DNA from: Bacteroidota bacterium | GTDB lineage: Bacteria > Bacteroidota > Bacteroidia > Bacteroidales > JAAUTT01 | Reading direction: 5' to 3' | Assembly (NCBI GenBank): GCA_023429135.1 | Contig: JAEYWD010000028.1 | Span: 186,001 to 250,000, forward strand | DNA: 64,000 nucleotides | Part shown: positions 45,096-53,793 of the stretch, piece by piece | How the letters are laid out: each line of letters starts with the position of its first letter | How positions within the stretch are numbered: position 1 is the first letter of the stretch | Position numbers and translations under genes: made by a program | Notes under the pieces: model-generated | Databases searched by the model: none | Seen by the model: the letters and a program-made list of their open reading frames with translations, nothing else | What the model was told of the DNA's origin: nothing

Positions 45096-45836
45096 TCAAA
45101 CGAGTTGTAATAATTTGTCTACCGGTATTCCGGTAATTTCCGAAATCGTAGTAATATCTATACCCGCTTTTTTTGCTTTCTTCGCTATATCAATTTTACA
45201 ATTGTATTGTTCCAGGTTATTAAACAGCATATCCACTAATTGTCCGATGGCTTTGGGGACCCGGTCGCTCTCATTTTTTACATCGATCAGGCAAAATGTT
45301 GAATGTTCTTTGTGCAGTATCAAGTAGTAGACCCCAGCAATTAAAATAGCGGAAATGGCATTAAAATCAATTCCACTATCGCGGAAAATCTCTTCGTACT
45401 GTTTAATCAATCCTTCAGAGAGTGTCTCGCGTTGACGGGCAATGGCTTTAGTGCGTGTACTAAGCTCGGCCAGTTCCCATATTAAAAGCTGTTGAAGCTC
45501 CTTATTGCGGTAAATTGTTTCGTATTGTCCGGAAATGATTTTGGAAAGGAAACCTTTAAAATCGGTTATTTTGTATTCTTTGTATTGCTCAAGCGATTTT
45601 AGCCAATAATCCTGTTTCTCAATGTACTGTGTTAACAGTTCCTGGAAGTCTTTGTAATGTCTATAAATAGTGTTTTTGTCCACCTGTGCATATTCTGCAA
45701 TGAGGTTAACCCCAAGATTTGCAAATCCATGTTTTTTGAGAGCTTCTCCAACAGAATCCAATAATTCACGCCGGATTTGATGCTTGTTTCTGCGTGATTT
45801 CTTTTGTTCTTTAATATCCTGTGTATTAGTCATCAT
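45096..45836 (-). CDS. TetR-family transcriptional regulator
   Basis: This protein of 246 residues starts at ATG 45836 or 45833, 17 bp after the stop of the oxoamine synthase gene. The N-terminal HTH is at about 20-65 (LLDSVGEALKKHGFANLGVN, then YAQVDKNTIYRHYKDFQELL). The ligand domain is helical. The extra C-terminal tail (AKKAGIDITTISEITGIPVDKL) looks like a short second HTH-like motif. Co-transcription with the synthase suggests that it controls that gene in response to its product or to a related lipid. Confidence 0.85.
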   Translation of the reverse strand: MMTNTQDIKEQKKSRRNKHQIRRELLDSVGEALKKHGFANLGVNLIAEYAQVDKNTIYRHYKDFQELLTQYIEKQDYWLKSLEQYKEYKITDFKGFLSKIISGQYETIYRNKELQQLLIWELAELSTRTKAIARQRETLSEGLIKQYEEIFRDSGIDFNAISAILIAGVYYLILHKEHSTFCLIDVKNESDRVPKAIGQLVDMLFNNLEQYNCKIDIAKKAKKAGIDITTISEITGIPVDKLLQLV

Positions 45837-45852
45837 TCTCCATTTTTGTAAT

Positions 45853-47115
45853 TTATAAAGATACACATTCCGGTCTAATCCTAACGGATTTATCCACCAA
45901 AAGCAGGGCATCAATCAGTTTGTCAAGATCTTCCAAGGTATGCGTTGCAAGGATGCTAATCCTCAACCTTGATTCTTTACTCCTTACTCCAGGGTAAATA
46001 ATGGGGATAACATAAATGCCTGATTCAAGCAACAGCCGTGCAGCCTTTTTTACTTTATAATCGTCGCGTACCATAACCGGGATTATAGGCGATTCCGAAT
46101 TACCAATGTCAAAACCCTTATTTCGAAGACGTTCTTTAACGTACTCAACATTCCGCCAGAGGTTCTGCCTTCGTTGAGGTTCAATGTCAATAAGTTCAAT
46201 AGCCTTTAATACCGAAGCTGCAACAGCCGGAGCCGGGGCAGCAGAGAATGTGCTGGAACGGGAATAATATTTTAAATATTGAATAAGATTGTAAGATGAA
46301 GCCACAAAACCTCCCACCGCACCAAATGATTTGCTGAATGTACCCGTAACAATATCTACTTTCCCTTCTAAACCAAAGTGTTGAATTGTACCTCGTCCCA
46401 CATTTCCCATAACGCCAATGCCGTGTGCGTCGTCTACCATCAGATAAGCGCCATGCTTATGACATATATCGAGGTATTCGGGTAAAGGTGCTATATCGCC
46501 ATCCTGCGAATAGACGCCGTCCACAATAACCAGTTTAGTAAGATATTTGTCTTTTAGGCTCTCCAGCGTACAATCGAGATAATCCGGATCGTTATGTTTT
46601 AAAGTTTTAACGTTTGTAGTGTATAGCCCGTCAATAACACTGGCATGAACATATAAATCCATTAATGCAATGTCCTTTTTTTTCAGCAATGCGAGCAGTG
46701 TTCCACAATTGGCGCCAAACCCGGCAGAATATATTAATGCATCATCGCATGACACAAAGGAAGCTATTTCTTTTTCGAGCTGGTGGTGCAAGTCCAGGTA
46801 ACCTCCAATAATAGGAGAAGCACATGCTCCGGTTCCGTATTTTGTCATTGCTTCAATCCCAGCATGTATAGCTGCAGGGTGTTTGGAAAGTCCCAGGTAA
46901 TCGTTGCCGACAAAACTTATCGTATGTTTTGGTACATCTGAATAATGATCAATGATAGTCATTTGAGAACCAATACCATCCAATGATTGAAGTCCGTAGC
47001 CCCTGATATTATCACGATCCAGTTGACTAATGAATTCCTGAAAGTAATCTGCACTTTGAAAAATGTCCTTATCAGGCAAGTCAATAAAATCTTTCAGTGT
47101 GTAATATTTTTCCAT
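45853..47115 (-). CDS. Alpha-oxoamine synthase (PLP-dependent)
   Basis: This enzyme of 420 residues belongs to the fold-type I alpha-oxoamine synthases, which condense an amino acid with an acyl-CoA (8-amino-7-oxononanoate synthase, serine palmitoyltransferase, Kbl, CqsA). Visible motifs are NDYLGLSKHP near 71, GTGACASPIIGGYLDLHHQLE near 92, DDAHGIGVMG near 230, the PLP lysine in GTFSKSFGAVGG (about 255-266) and the Arg in SRLRISILATHT near 385. ATG 47115 is preferred over GTG 47121. No acyl carrier protein or other lipid gene adjoins it. Sphingolipid-type or signal-molecule synthesis is possible; the substrate is not determined. Confidence 0.85.
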   Translation of the reverse strand: MEKYYTLKDFIDLPDKDIFQSADYFQEFISQLDRDNIRGYGLQSLDGIGSQMTIIDHYSDVPKHTISFVGNDYLGLSKHPAAIHAGIEAMTKYGTGACASPIIGGYLDLHHQLEKEIASFVSCDDALIYSAGFGANCGTLLALLKKKDIALMDLYVHASVIDGLYTTNVKTLKHNDPDYLDCTLESLKDKYLTKLVIVDGVYSQDGDIAPLPEYLDICHKHGAYLMVDDAHGIGVMGNVGRGTIQHFGLEGKVDIVTGTFSKSFGAVGGFVASSYNLIQYLKYYSRSSTFSAAPAPAVAASVLKAIELIDIEPQRRQNLWRNVEYVKERLRNKGFDIGNSESPIIPVMVRDDYKVKKAARLLLESGIYVIPIIYPGVRSKESRLRISILATHTLEDLDKLIDALLLVDKSVRIRPECVSL

Positions 47116-47491
47116 ATCCACTTTTTTTGGTTGATAATCTGAGGATGACTACTTACTTTTTTATAAATACGATTTTGAAGTAATTTAGTTTCAAATAAAA
47201 TATCTATTATAATATATTGTATTATAATATATTAATAAGTTAATAAATACTATTTTGTAGCTTAAAATATTCAGATTGATAGTTCTTAATTGTAAAATCT
47301 ATGATAACTCTAATCACTAATTTTTGTGCAATAAAAAACCGCCTCAATGCTGCTTTTGAGACGGTCTTTTTGTTTTCATTTCATAAAGGGTCGATATCAA
47401 CCCGGTTTACTATTACAAACCTTCTATCAATATAATTTACAAAATTATTACCAGAACTAAGCCTGCTGCCACCAATCCAAGTCCAGTATTT
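47116..47491. other. AT-rich promoter region and terminator
   Basis: These 376 bp between the synthase and lipoprotein genes hold a very AT-rich part with short TATTATAATA repeats (47210-47240), likely the synthase promoter, and the lipoprotein terminator at 47337-47371. No exact TAnnTTTG element was seen. Confidence 0.45.
47337..47371 (-). terminator. Bidirectional-looking terminator after the lipoprotein gene
   Basis: ACCGCCTCAA and TTGAGACGGT pair with one mismatch. The minus strand continues TTTTTTATT, which fits the end of the lipoprotein transcript; the plus strand also has a T-run. Confidence 0.75.
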
Positions 47492-47935
47492 CTAATTTCC
47501 TCGTCTATACTTGATTTCAATAGCAGGCGTTACGTTTGGATTTGATATCACCAAGGTAGAGCTATCAAGAAGCTTATAAACCAGAATAACAGTATCCGCT
47601 GCAATTGTATTCGGGGAAGAAGAAAACACGAATGTACTGTCGGTACGCAAAAAGGATGCATTGTTTATAATATTAATACTGATAACAGGATTATAAAGAA
47701 CTACCCCATTGTTTGGTAATCCAAGTTTTTCATCAACAGAGTTAGAAAAGAAGTTCAATCTTTGTCCGTCAGATATGTTTTTCCAATCTGCTTCTCCTGT
47801 TTTGCTTTCGATTTCAGTCCATGAAATTCTATATCCATAAGTTGGGGGATCGATTGAAATTTCGGGAGAGTTGTTATCTTTCATGCATCCTGAAAGGAAT
47901 AAAAGTGATAAAATACATGTCAAAAAAAATTTCAT
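47492..47935 (-). CDS. Small lipoprotein of unknown function
   Basis: This protein of 147 residues has a clear lipoprotein signal with lipobox LSGC (Cys17) followed by MKDNNS. The mature part is beta-rich (repeated T/S/V segments) and contains no recognised motif. The gene stands 165 bp after the astacin-like protease and could be part of the same cargo. Confidence 0.75.
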   Translation of the reverse strand: MKFFLTCILSLLFLSGCMKDNNSPEISIDPPTYGYRISWTEIESKTGEADWKNISDGQRLNFFSNSVDEKLGLPNNGVVLYNPVISINIINNASFLRTDSTFVFSSSPNTIAADTVILVYKLLDSSTLVISNPNVTPAIEIKYRRGN

Positions 47936-48100
47936 TTCTTAGTAGATTTTAAAAGTTGTAATTTCTATACCTAAGACGCCATTCCAAATGAATTGGTTGC
48001 TTATCTTGATAAGAAAAATAATTAATTGTAAGAAAATTTACCGGAAGCGATCATCGTGATTAGCTTCCGGTAAATTAATGTTCTAATGCTTCGCTAATGG

Positions 48101-49201
48101 TTAAAAATCATTAGGGATACGTCCTCCAGCAGGAGGATTAGGATTACCATTATTTAACTGAGCCTGTAATGATAATCTTTCGGCTTCCGTCATAATCGTA
48201 TTGTCAGATTTATATACAATATCATCAAGCTCGCGGTAAACGTCGGACCGGGCTATGTATGGTAAATATAAGCCATTTACCCATCTTCTGTCTAAATCAG
48301 ATGGAATATTTCCCTGGTCGATAGCACTTCCGTCTATTCTTGTGTACATTGGCTCACTTGTGTTTACAACAACACTAGAACTACTGGTATATGAAGAATA
48401 TCCCATTATCGAGGTAAAGTCATAACTGCCAATGTAATAATAATTGGTGGTTCTTTTAGCGAATTGGCTTTGGCCTGATGATGTTAAATTTGACCAATTA
48501 ATTGTAACGTAACTATCCCTGTCCGGACGGCATTGCTCATGCAGCATGCCTGTGGCATGTAATATCTCGTGTTCAATTACGTTTGTATTCCAAAAATAAA
48601 AAGCAAAATCAGCAAGACTTATTTGTTGTCTTCCCCCAATTCTTCCAACATAAGACTGGCTAACATCTCCAGCTACATAGGTGAAGTCAATGTATGGATA
48701 TGCAAAACCATAAGTAGGGTCGACCGTTGGTTGTCCTGTTGCATTGTAAAACCTAATATTCGTTCTGGACTCAATGTCATAAAGCGCTGTCTTAATAGCT
48801 TCTCTCTGATAGTAGGTCAAATTAGCATTGTAAGTGAAACGTACCATCGCCCATAGATTATAGGGTGTAGGATATAACCCCAAAGCTTTAGTATGACTTA
48901 ATGGTAAGTTAGTGACCGGATTTATTGAAGTTGGCGGCTCTGGATTTTTAGGTACTCCAACAAATATTGTTCCACTGTCATTCAAGGCTTTTAATTGTTC
49001 GGGTGATAGCAAAATGTCCCCTTCCCAAAGATAGTTCTCTCCTTGCTTTTCAACTACAACCCCAGATTTGAGGGTTATCAGTTCCCCGGGAGAGATAGCT
49101 TTTTCTGATTCAGCAATTCCTATTTCTTCCTTTTTAGAACAAGAAAATAATATTAAGCCTAAGCTTAATACGAACGTAAAGTTTAAAACATTTTTTTTCA
49201 T
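48101..49201 (-). CDS. Astacin-like (M12A) zinc metalloprotease lipoprotein
   Basis: This protein of 366 residues has a lipoprotein signal (LFSC, Cys21) and a propeptide-like region to about residue 110. The catalytic domain carries HEILHATGMLHE (about 211-222), the full HExxHxxGxxHE zinc site of astacins, and the Met-turn SIMGYSSY near 265. The C-terminal 60 residues are helical and end in a Pro/Asn-rich tail. It would act at the cell surface on proteins outside the cell. It has no T9SS sorting domain. Its location inside the island next to the integrase makes it probable cargo. Confidence 0.9.
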   Translation of the reverse strand: MKKNVLNFTFVLSLGLILFSCSKKEEIGIAESEKAISPGELITLKSGVVVEKQGENYLWEGDILLSPEQLKALNDSGTIFVGVPKNPEPPTSINPVTNLPLSHTKALGLYPTPYNLWAMVRFTYNANLTYYQREAIKTALYDIESRTNIRFYNATGQPTVDPTYGFAYPYIDFTYVAGDVSQSYVGRIGGRQQISLADFAFYFWNTNVIEHEILHATGMLHEQCRPDRDSYVTINWSNLTSSGQSQFAKRTTNYYYIGSYDFTSIMGYSSYTSSSSVVVNTSEPMYTRIDGSAIDQGNIPSDLDRRWVNGLYLPYIARSDVYRELDDIVYKSDNTIMTEAERLSLQAQLNNGNPNPPAGGRIPNDF

Positions 49202-49566
49202 GATTAAAATATTTATTGGTGAAACGAGTGATTATTGTTCGTTCATTTTAACCCCGGACAGAAGCGCTGAAAGGTTTAAAATTCCAAAGTGATCAAGGCA
49301 ATAATGGTTGTTTTTCATAGAACCAAACTATTAGATTGCTAAAGCGCCAATGAGCTGGTATTTTTAAGTAGTACAAATATAGTCAAATTTTATTAAACAA
49401 CTAAAAAGTATCTTAAAAATACTTATACTAATGAAATATAGTATATTAATTTATATATTTTGTATATAGTTTAACAACATAATAGTATTCAATTGTGGAT
49501 TTGTATGCAGATTTATTTTGGATTAAGCATCTTTGAGGTAGATTATTTGGATTTAATATTTACAAT
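49202..49566. other. Spacer between integrase and protease genes
   Basis: These 365 bp are strongly AT-rich and hold the putative promoter of the protease at 49374. Apart from that I see no gene, hairpin with T-run, or repeat. Confidence 0.4.
49374..49400 (-). promoter_or_regulatory. Putative promoter of the astacin-like gene
   Basis: On the minus strand TATATTTG (49381-49374) fits TAnnTTTG exactly. A TTG lies upstream at 49400-49398, but the 16-bp spacing is shorter than usual. The leader to the ATG would be about 165 bases. Confidence 0.45.
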
Positions 49567-50832
49567 TTATTCATTAACTGACCTGTCTTGAAAACCTGCT
49601 TTTCTATGTTTATTGGATAAAATATCTCTCAAACTTTTCATATCATCACTTACCTTCTGCTCAATGACTTTGGCGTAAATCTGTGTTGTTTTTATGCTGG
49701 TATGACCCAATAACTTTGAAACTGTTTCTATTGGTACTCCGTTGGTAAGAGTTACCGTGGTAGCAAAGGTGTGACGGGCAATGTGAAAAGACAATGGTTT
49801 TTCGATGCCGCAAAAATCTGCAATCTCTTTAAGGTAATTATTTAAAAGTTGGTTGGCGTAAACCGGCAAAAGCCTGCCACTTTCTAAAACGCGTGGATTA
49901 TTTTTATACTTTTCAACGATTGCCATGGCCTGTGGCAATAATGGAACACGAACGGGAATATCTGTTTTATGACGGCAGGTGTTAATCCAGTATTCGCCAT
50001 CAATTCCCAATGAGAGATTTTGAGGGGTTAACTCGTAAACATCAATGTAAGCGAGACCTGTATAGCAACTAAAGACAAACATGTCTTTTGCGTGCTGCAG
50101 TCTAAGGATTCTAAACTCTTTCTGTTCAATGGCAGCCAGTTCGTCGGCTGTAAGAAATTGCCTGTTACTTTTAATAAATGATGGTTGGAATTTCTGGAAT
50201 GGGTCGCGGTCGAGCCAGTCGTTTTTGATGGCCATGTTTACGACTTTACGCAAGCGCTCGATGTGTTTCATGATGGTATTTTGTCCGCAAGGTTTTTTCT
50301 GGTCCTTGGGAACATAGGCTTTCATGAATCGTTCGAACTCGGTTAAAAACCTATAATTTAATTGTGATACGAAAACGTCGGATGTTTTGAGGTGGGCTTT
50401 CAGGTATTCTTCGACATACCGACGAGTGGTAAAGTAGTTCTTGAGAGTTCCCCATTCCAGGGTAGTTCTCATCTCAGTATTGTGATAATCGAAAAGAGAC
50501 ATGAGCGAGTGTTCCTTTTCTTCGAAACCGCAAAACAAGTTTTTTACTGCCACAGCTGTAACCAACTTCTTCTTTACGGTTAATTCCTGGTAACATTCGG
50601 TTAACCGGCTACGGATTTGCTCCAGGTAAGCGTTGAGGTTTCGGATTTCTTCGCTTTTGCCCTTGGCCGAGCCTTTAGCGTCGCTCCAATTATCGGGATT
50701 AATGAACTTTTTGAGGGAAACCTCAACGCGACGGCCATCTACCGAGATGCGGGCATAAATAGGGTAAAGACCATCTTTGGCTTTGTTGGAGCGGGTGATA
50801 AACTGCACTCCGAAGGTGTTGTTTGTTCTCAT
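49567..50832 (-). CDS. int: Bacteroides-type tyrosine recombinase/integrase
   Basis: This protein of 421 residues has an N-terminal arm-binding domain (about 1-85), a SAM-like core-binding domain (about 100-205) and a C-terminal catalytic domain. Catalytic boxes: TGLAYIDVYELT (about 267), where the first Arg of classical recombinases is Ala; a Lys in CRHKTDIPVRVPLL; HIARHTFATT near 349; GHTSIKTTQIYAKV with the nucleophilic Tyr near 382. Loss of the first Arg is known in IntDOT-type enzymes. It is divergent from the tRNA side and lies 286 bp from tRNA-Pro, so it probably inserted the island. Confidence 0.92.
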   Translation of the reverse strand: MRTNNTFGVQFITRSNKAKDGLYPIYARISVDGRRVEVSLKKFINPDNWSDAKGSAKGKSEEIRNLNAYLEQIRSRLTECYQELTVKKKLVTAVAVKNLFCGFEEKEHSLMSLFDYHNTEMRTTLEWGTLKNYFTTRRYVEEYLKAHLKTSDVFVSQLNYRFLTEFERFMKAYVPKDQKKPCGQNTIMKHIERLRKVVNMAIKNDWLDRDPFQKFQPSFIKSNRQFLTADELAAIEQKEFRILRLQHAKDMFVFSCYTGLAYIDVYELTPQNLSLGIDGEYWINTCRHKTDIPVRVPLLPQAMAIVEKYKNNPRVLESGRLLPVYANQLLNNYLKEIADFCGIEKPLSFHIARHTFATTVTLTNGVPIETVSKLLGHTSIKTTQIYAKVIEQKVSDDMKSLRDILSNKHRKAGFQDRSVNE

Positions 50833-50971
50833 GACAATTCAGCTTTTGAGTTTTTGCATTTAAATGATTTGGTTCACCGGAACTCATTCCGAAAATGCCC
50901 TCCAAACTCATTTAAACAAGACCAAAACAAACGTTACATTGTATTGATTTAATACACTTTGCATCGTTTTA

Positions 50972-51004
50972 GGTGAACTAAATTAATCTTTAATTTGGTT
51001 CACC
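50972..51004. repeat. 15-bp inverted repeat beside the integrase
   Basis: The arms 50972-50986 and 50990-51004 pair with one mismatch around TCT and end in GGTGAAC/GTTCACC. The GTTCACCG end recurs at 50872-50879, and GGTGAACCG lies in the tRNA-Pro gene (51122-51130). It may be an integrase binding site or a part of the attachment site. Confidence 0.6.
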
Positions 51005-51019
51005 GTTTAGTTCTCATTT
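50997..51019. repeat. Candidate right attachment site of the island
   Basis: GGTTCAC-N6-GTTCTCATTT matches 17176-17198 at 19 of 23 positions in the same orientation. It overlaps the right arm of the inverted repeat at 50972-51004. Confidence 0.45.
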
Positions 51020-51063
51020 CCGTTGAAATTGTTCAATTGATATCGATTTACAAAAAATGAAAA

Positions 51064-51091
51064 AGCCTGCAAATCATACTATTTGCAGGCT
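51064..51091 (-). terminator. Terminator of tRNA-Pro
   Basis: AGCCTGCAAAT and ATTTGCAGGCT form an 11-bp stem. On the minus strand it is followed by a T-rich stretch (TTTCATTTTTT). It lies 27 bp after the tRNA. Confidence 0.85.
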
Positions 51092-51117
51092 TATGATATG
51101 GGAAGAAACCCATTTTG

Positions 51118-51191
51118 TCGGGGTGAACCGACTCGAACGGTCGACCACTTGCACCCCATGCAAGTACGCTAGCCAACTGCGCCACACCCCG
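51118..51191 (-). tRNA. tRNA-Pro (anticodon GGG)
   Basis: The minus strand folds as a full cloverleaf: acceptor CGGGGTG/CACCCCG with discriminator A at 51118, a D-arm, anticodon stem CTTGC/GCAAG with loop ATGGGGT (anticodon GGG), and a T-arm with GTTCGAGTC. A 5' C is typical of bacterial tRNA-Pro. CCA is not encoded. The 3' end points to the integrase and island. Confidence 0.93.
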
Positions 51192-51324
51192 ATTTGCTTT
51201 CAATGCATAAATTTTGAAAAGCCCTGCAAAAATAATCATCTGTTGCAATTCTGCAAAATTTTCATGATTTTTATATTGGCATAAATATTGGCATGCACTG
51301 TCGCAAATAAAATAATCAAAGTAT

Positions 51325-52323
51325 ATGAGCTTATTTAAACCATTGGAGAATCTGGAATCGAAAAGCCCTTCTGCAAAACCTGAAGGCGAAGCCGAACATG
51401 TGAAATGTTTAATTCTTGGCTCCGGTCCTGCCGGATACACAGCAGCTATTTATGCTGCTCGTGCCAATTTGTCACCAGTTATGTACGAAGGCTTGCAACC
51501 GGGCGGTCAGCTTACTACTACTACCGAGGTTGAAAATTTTCCCGGATATCCCAATGGAATTACCGGTCCTGAGATGATGGAAGATCTCAAAAAACAGGCA
51601 ACACGATTTGGCGCAGATATTCGTTTCGGGTATGCCACTTCTGTCGATTTTTCAGGTTTACCTCGTAAAATTATTATCGACGAGAAAAAGATCATTACTG
51701 CCGATGCTGTTATTATTGCGACCGGAGCTACCGCAAAATATCTGGGACTGACTTCCGAAGAAAAGTATAAAGGTTTTGGAGTTTCTGCTTGTGCAACTTG
51801 CGATGGATTTTTTTATCGCGGAAAAGTAGTTGCTGTAGTAGGTGGCGGAGATACGGCTGCTGAAGAAGCAACATACCTGGCCGGGCTATGTAAGAAAGTT
51901 TATATGATTGTTCGTAAAGATTACTTAAGAGCATCCAAGGCTATGCAGCATCGTGTTACAAATACTGCAAATATTGAAGTGCTTTATGGACATATCACCA
52001 AGGAAATTATCGGCGACGATATGGGTGTTAATGGAGTGATTCTCACAAATGCCGATGGCAGGGATGTAAAAATTGACATTGATGGATTCTTTGTTGCCAT
52101 TGGGCACGAACCTAACAGTACCATTTTCCGTCCATACCTCGAAGCTGATGAAATAGGGTACATCAAAACAATACCAGGAACAACTAAAACCAATGTTGAA
52201 GGGGTTTTTGCCTGTGGCGATGTTCAGGATAAATATTATCGTCAGGCAATTACTGCTGCCGGAACGGGTTGTATGGCCGCTCTGGATGCGGAAAGATACC
52301 TGGGCGAAAAAGGAGCGCACTAG
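51325..52323 (+). CDS. trxB: Thioredoxin reductase
   Basis: This flavoprotein of 332 residues transfers electrons from NADPH to thioredoxin. The FAD motif GSGPAGYTAAIYAARA is near 33-48, the redox-active CATC near 156-159 (SACATCDGFFYRGK), the NADPH motif VVGGGDTAAEEATYLA near 171-186 and the second FAD motif VFACGDVQDKYYRQA near 293-307. The first 25 residues before the Rossmann fold form an extra N-terminal extension. It is a chromosomal housekeeping gene and marks the end of the island. Confidence 0.96.
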   Translation: MSLFKPLENLESKSPSAKPEGEAEHVKCLILGSGPAGYTAAIYAARANLSPVMYEGLQPGGQLTTTTEVENFPGYPNGITGPEMMEDLKKQATRFGADIRFGYATSVDFSGLPRKIIIDEKKIITADAVIIATGATAKYLGLTSEEKYKGFGVSACATCDGFFYRGKVVAVVGGGDTAAEEATYLAGLCKKVYMIVRKDYLRASKAMQHRVTNTANIEVLYGHITKEIIGDDMGVNGVILTNADGRDVKIDIDGFFVAIGHEPNSTIFRPYLEADEIGYIKTIPGTTKTNVEGVFACGDVQDKYYRQAITAAGTGCMAALDAERYLGEKGAH

Positions 52324-52517
52324 TTCTATATTTGTAACCAATTTTGATGGCGTAATGTCTAATATGATGTTACGCCATTTTTATTTTGGAGGGTTTTAAT
52401 TGCTGGTTTACCGGTGTATTTGATTGTTTTCCCGATTTTACCTGTCTACCGAAAATAATTTAAAGTAACTTTATAAAACTGGGCGATTAATTACGTTATA
52501 GATACATATAAATTAAA

Positions 52518-53720
52518 ATGAAAGAAGTTAATAGGTTTCTGTGGGCCATTTCAGGACATCAGAGGGATATTATTCAGGAAACAAAAGTTGATAATTATAG
52601 GGCTACAGTTGTAGGAGCAATATTGCTTATGGTTGGTATTTATGCCACGCTCGCCTGGACCTTCTTTTTTTCAACAGTTATGGAGAGTAGTTTATTGGCA
52701 TTGTTGTGCGGATTGTTTGCCGGCTTCTTTATATTACTCTTCGACCGGGCTCTTATTTGTTCAATTTCTTATGGAAAAAAGAATTTTTGGGCATTGAGCT
52801 TTCGTTTTACTTTGGCCCTCATTTTAGGAGTTTTTCTTGCTCAACCTATAATTTTGAAGCTTTATGAGCCTGATATAAAGCGAGAGGCAGCTATTTTGGT
52901 CGATAAAAAGAATCAGGAGCGGAAAAAAGAAATAGAGCAGCTTTATGGCAAGGAAGTAACGGATTTGCAAGCTCGCAAGAAGGAAATAAATGATGTCATT
53001 GCAACCAAACAGGAGCAACTTTTAATTAACGAAGATGCTTTCAAGAAAGAAATGGATGGGAGCGGAGGAACAGGAAGATGGGGGTATCATACTGTTTCGC
53101 AGAAAAAAGAAAGTATTTACAAAAAAGACCTGGCAGAACTTGAAGAACTGAAAAAACAAGCTCAACCCGAATTAAAAACAATAGATACAAGGCTTGATAC
53201 TATTCAGGCTGATATAAACCGGCAACTTAAATCGTTTGTTAGTGCAACTCAGAACCAGGGTTTTCTTATTCAGGCCGAAGCGCTTCAATCGTTGCTTAAA
53301 AGTGATAAGACCAATACTCTTGTAAGCCGGTATTACCTGTTGATGGTAATTTTGACACTTATTGAGTTATCTGCTTTAATTTCTAAGCTCATCCTGGAAA
53401 CAGGAAGCTATGGTAGAAAAGTTGATTATTATATTGATAAGGAGAAGAAAGAGATTGAGGCCGATAAGGAATTATTCAACAATAAAATTGATAATTACCG
53501 AAACTTAACTCTTGAAAGGGAAACAAGTATTATTAAGGAATTTTTCGAGAAGACCAACTCGGTAAGACAGGGGAAAATGGACGATATTATTAAAACCTGG
53601 AAAGAAGACAATCATCAAACTTACAGTAATACCTGGGGAATAATGCAAAATAAACTTTTTATCCATAATCCGGAGAAATTTGATATCATATCAAATGAAG
53701 ATTTAGAAAAGAAAAACTGA
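52518..53720 (+). CDS. DUF4407 membrane protein
   Basis: This protein of 400 residues has an N-terminal conserved part (FLWAISGHQRDIIQE), three to four membrane helices in the first 125 residues, a long coiled-coil cytoplasmic or periplasmic region (about 130-265), a fourth/fifth helix near 275-295 and a charged C-terminal coiled coil. This layout and the SGH motif are typical of DUF4407, a family common in Bacteroidota with no known function. It stands alone. Confidence 0.88.
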   Translation: MKEVNRFLWAISGHQRDIIQETKVDNYRATVVGAILLMVGIYATLAWTFFFSTVMESSLLALLCGLFAGFFILLFDRALICSISYGKKNFWALSFRFTLALILGVFLAQPIILKLYEPDIKREAAILVDKKNQERKKEIEQLYGKEVTDLQARKKEINDVIATKQEQLLINEDAFKKEMDGSGGTGRWGYHTVSQKKESIYKKDLAELEELKKQAQPELKTIDTRLDTIQADINRQLKSFVSATQNQGFLIQAEALQSLLKSDKTNTLVSRYYLLMVILTLIELSALISKLILETGSYGRKVDYYIDKEKKEIEADKELFNNKIDNYRNLTLERETSIIKEFFEKTNSVRQGKMDDIIKTWKEDNHQTYSNTWGIMQNKLFIHNPEKFDIISNEDLEKKN

Positions 53721-53733
53721 GATAAAAAGAAAA

Positions 53734-53764
53734 CCAGCAAGGAAATATTTATCCTGATTGCTGG
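53734..53764 (-). terminator. Terminator between convergent genes
   Basis: CCAGCAA (53734-53740) and TTGCTGG (53758-53764) form a stem. The minus strand continues TTTTCTTTTTATC, which fits termination on the minus strand; for the PKD gene ending at 53794 this is directly downstream. Confidence 0.6.
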
Positions 53765-53793
53765 CTCAATTCAAGTTCCCTTTTAAGCTATTA

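Noticed and set aside
40954..50832. Island as a conjugative transposon like CTnDOT
   Set aside because: RteC, excisionase-like and integrase genes are present, but no relaxase, coupling protein or tra gene is visible within the window.
17102..51191. Island as a prophage
   Set aside because: No capsid, portal, terminase or tail gene was found. Holin-like and L,D-transpeptidase-like genes alone are not enough.
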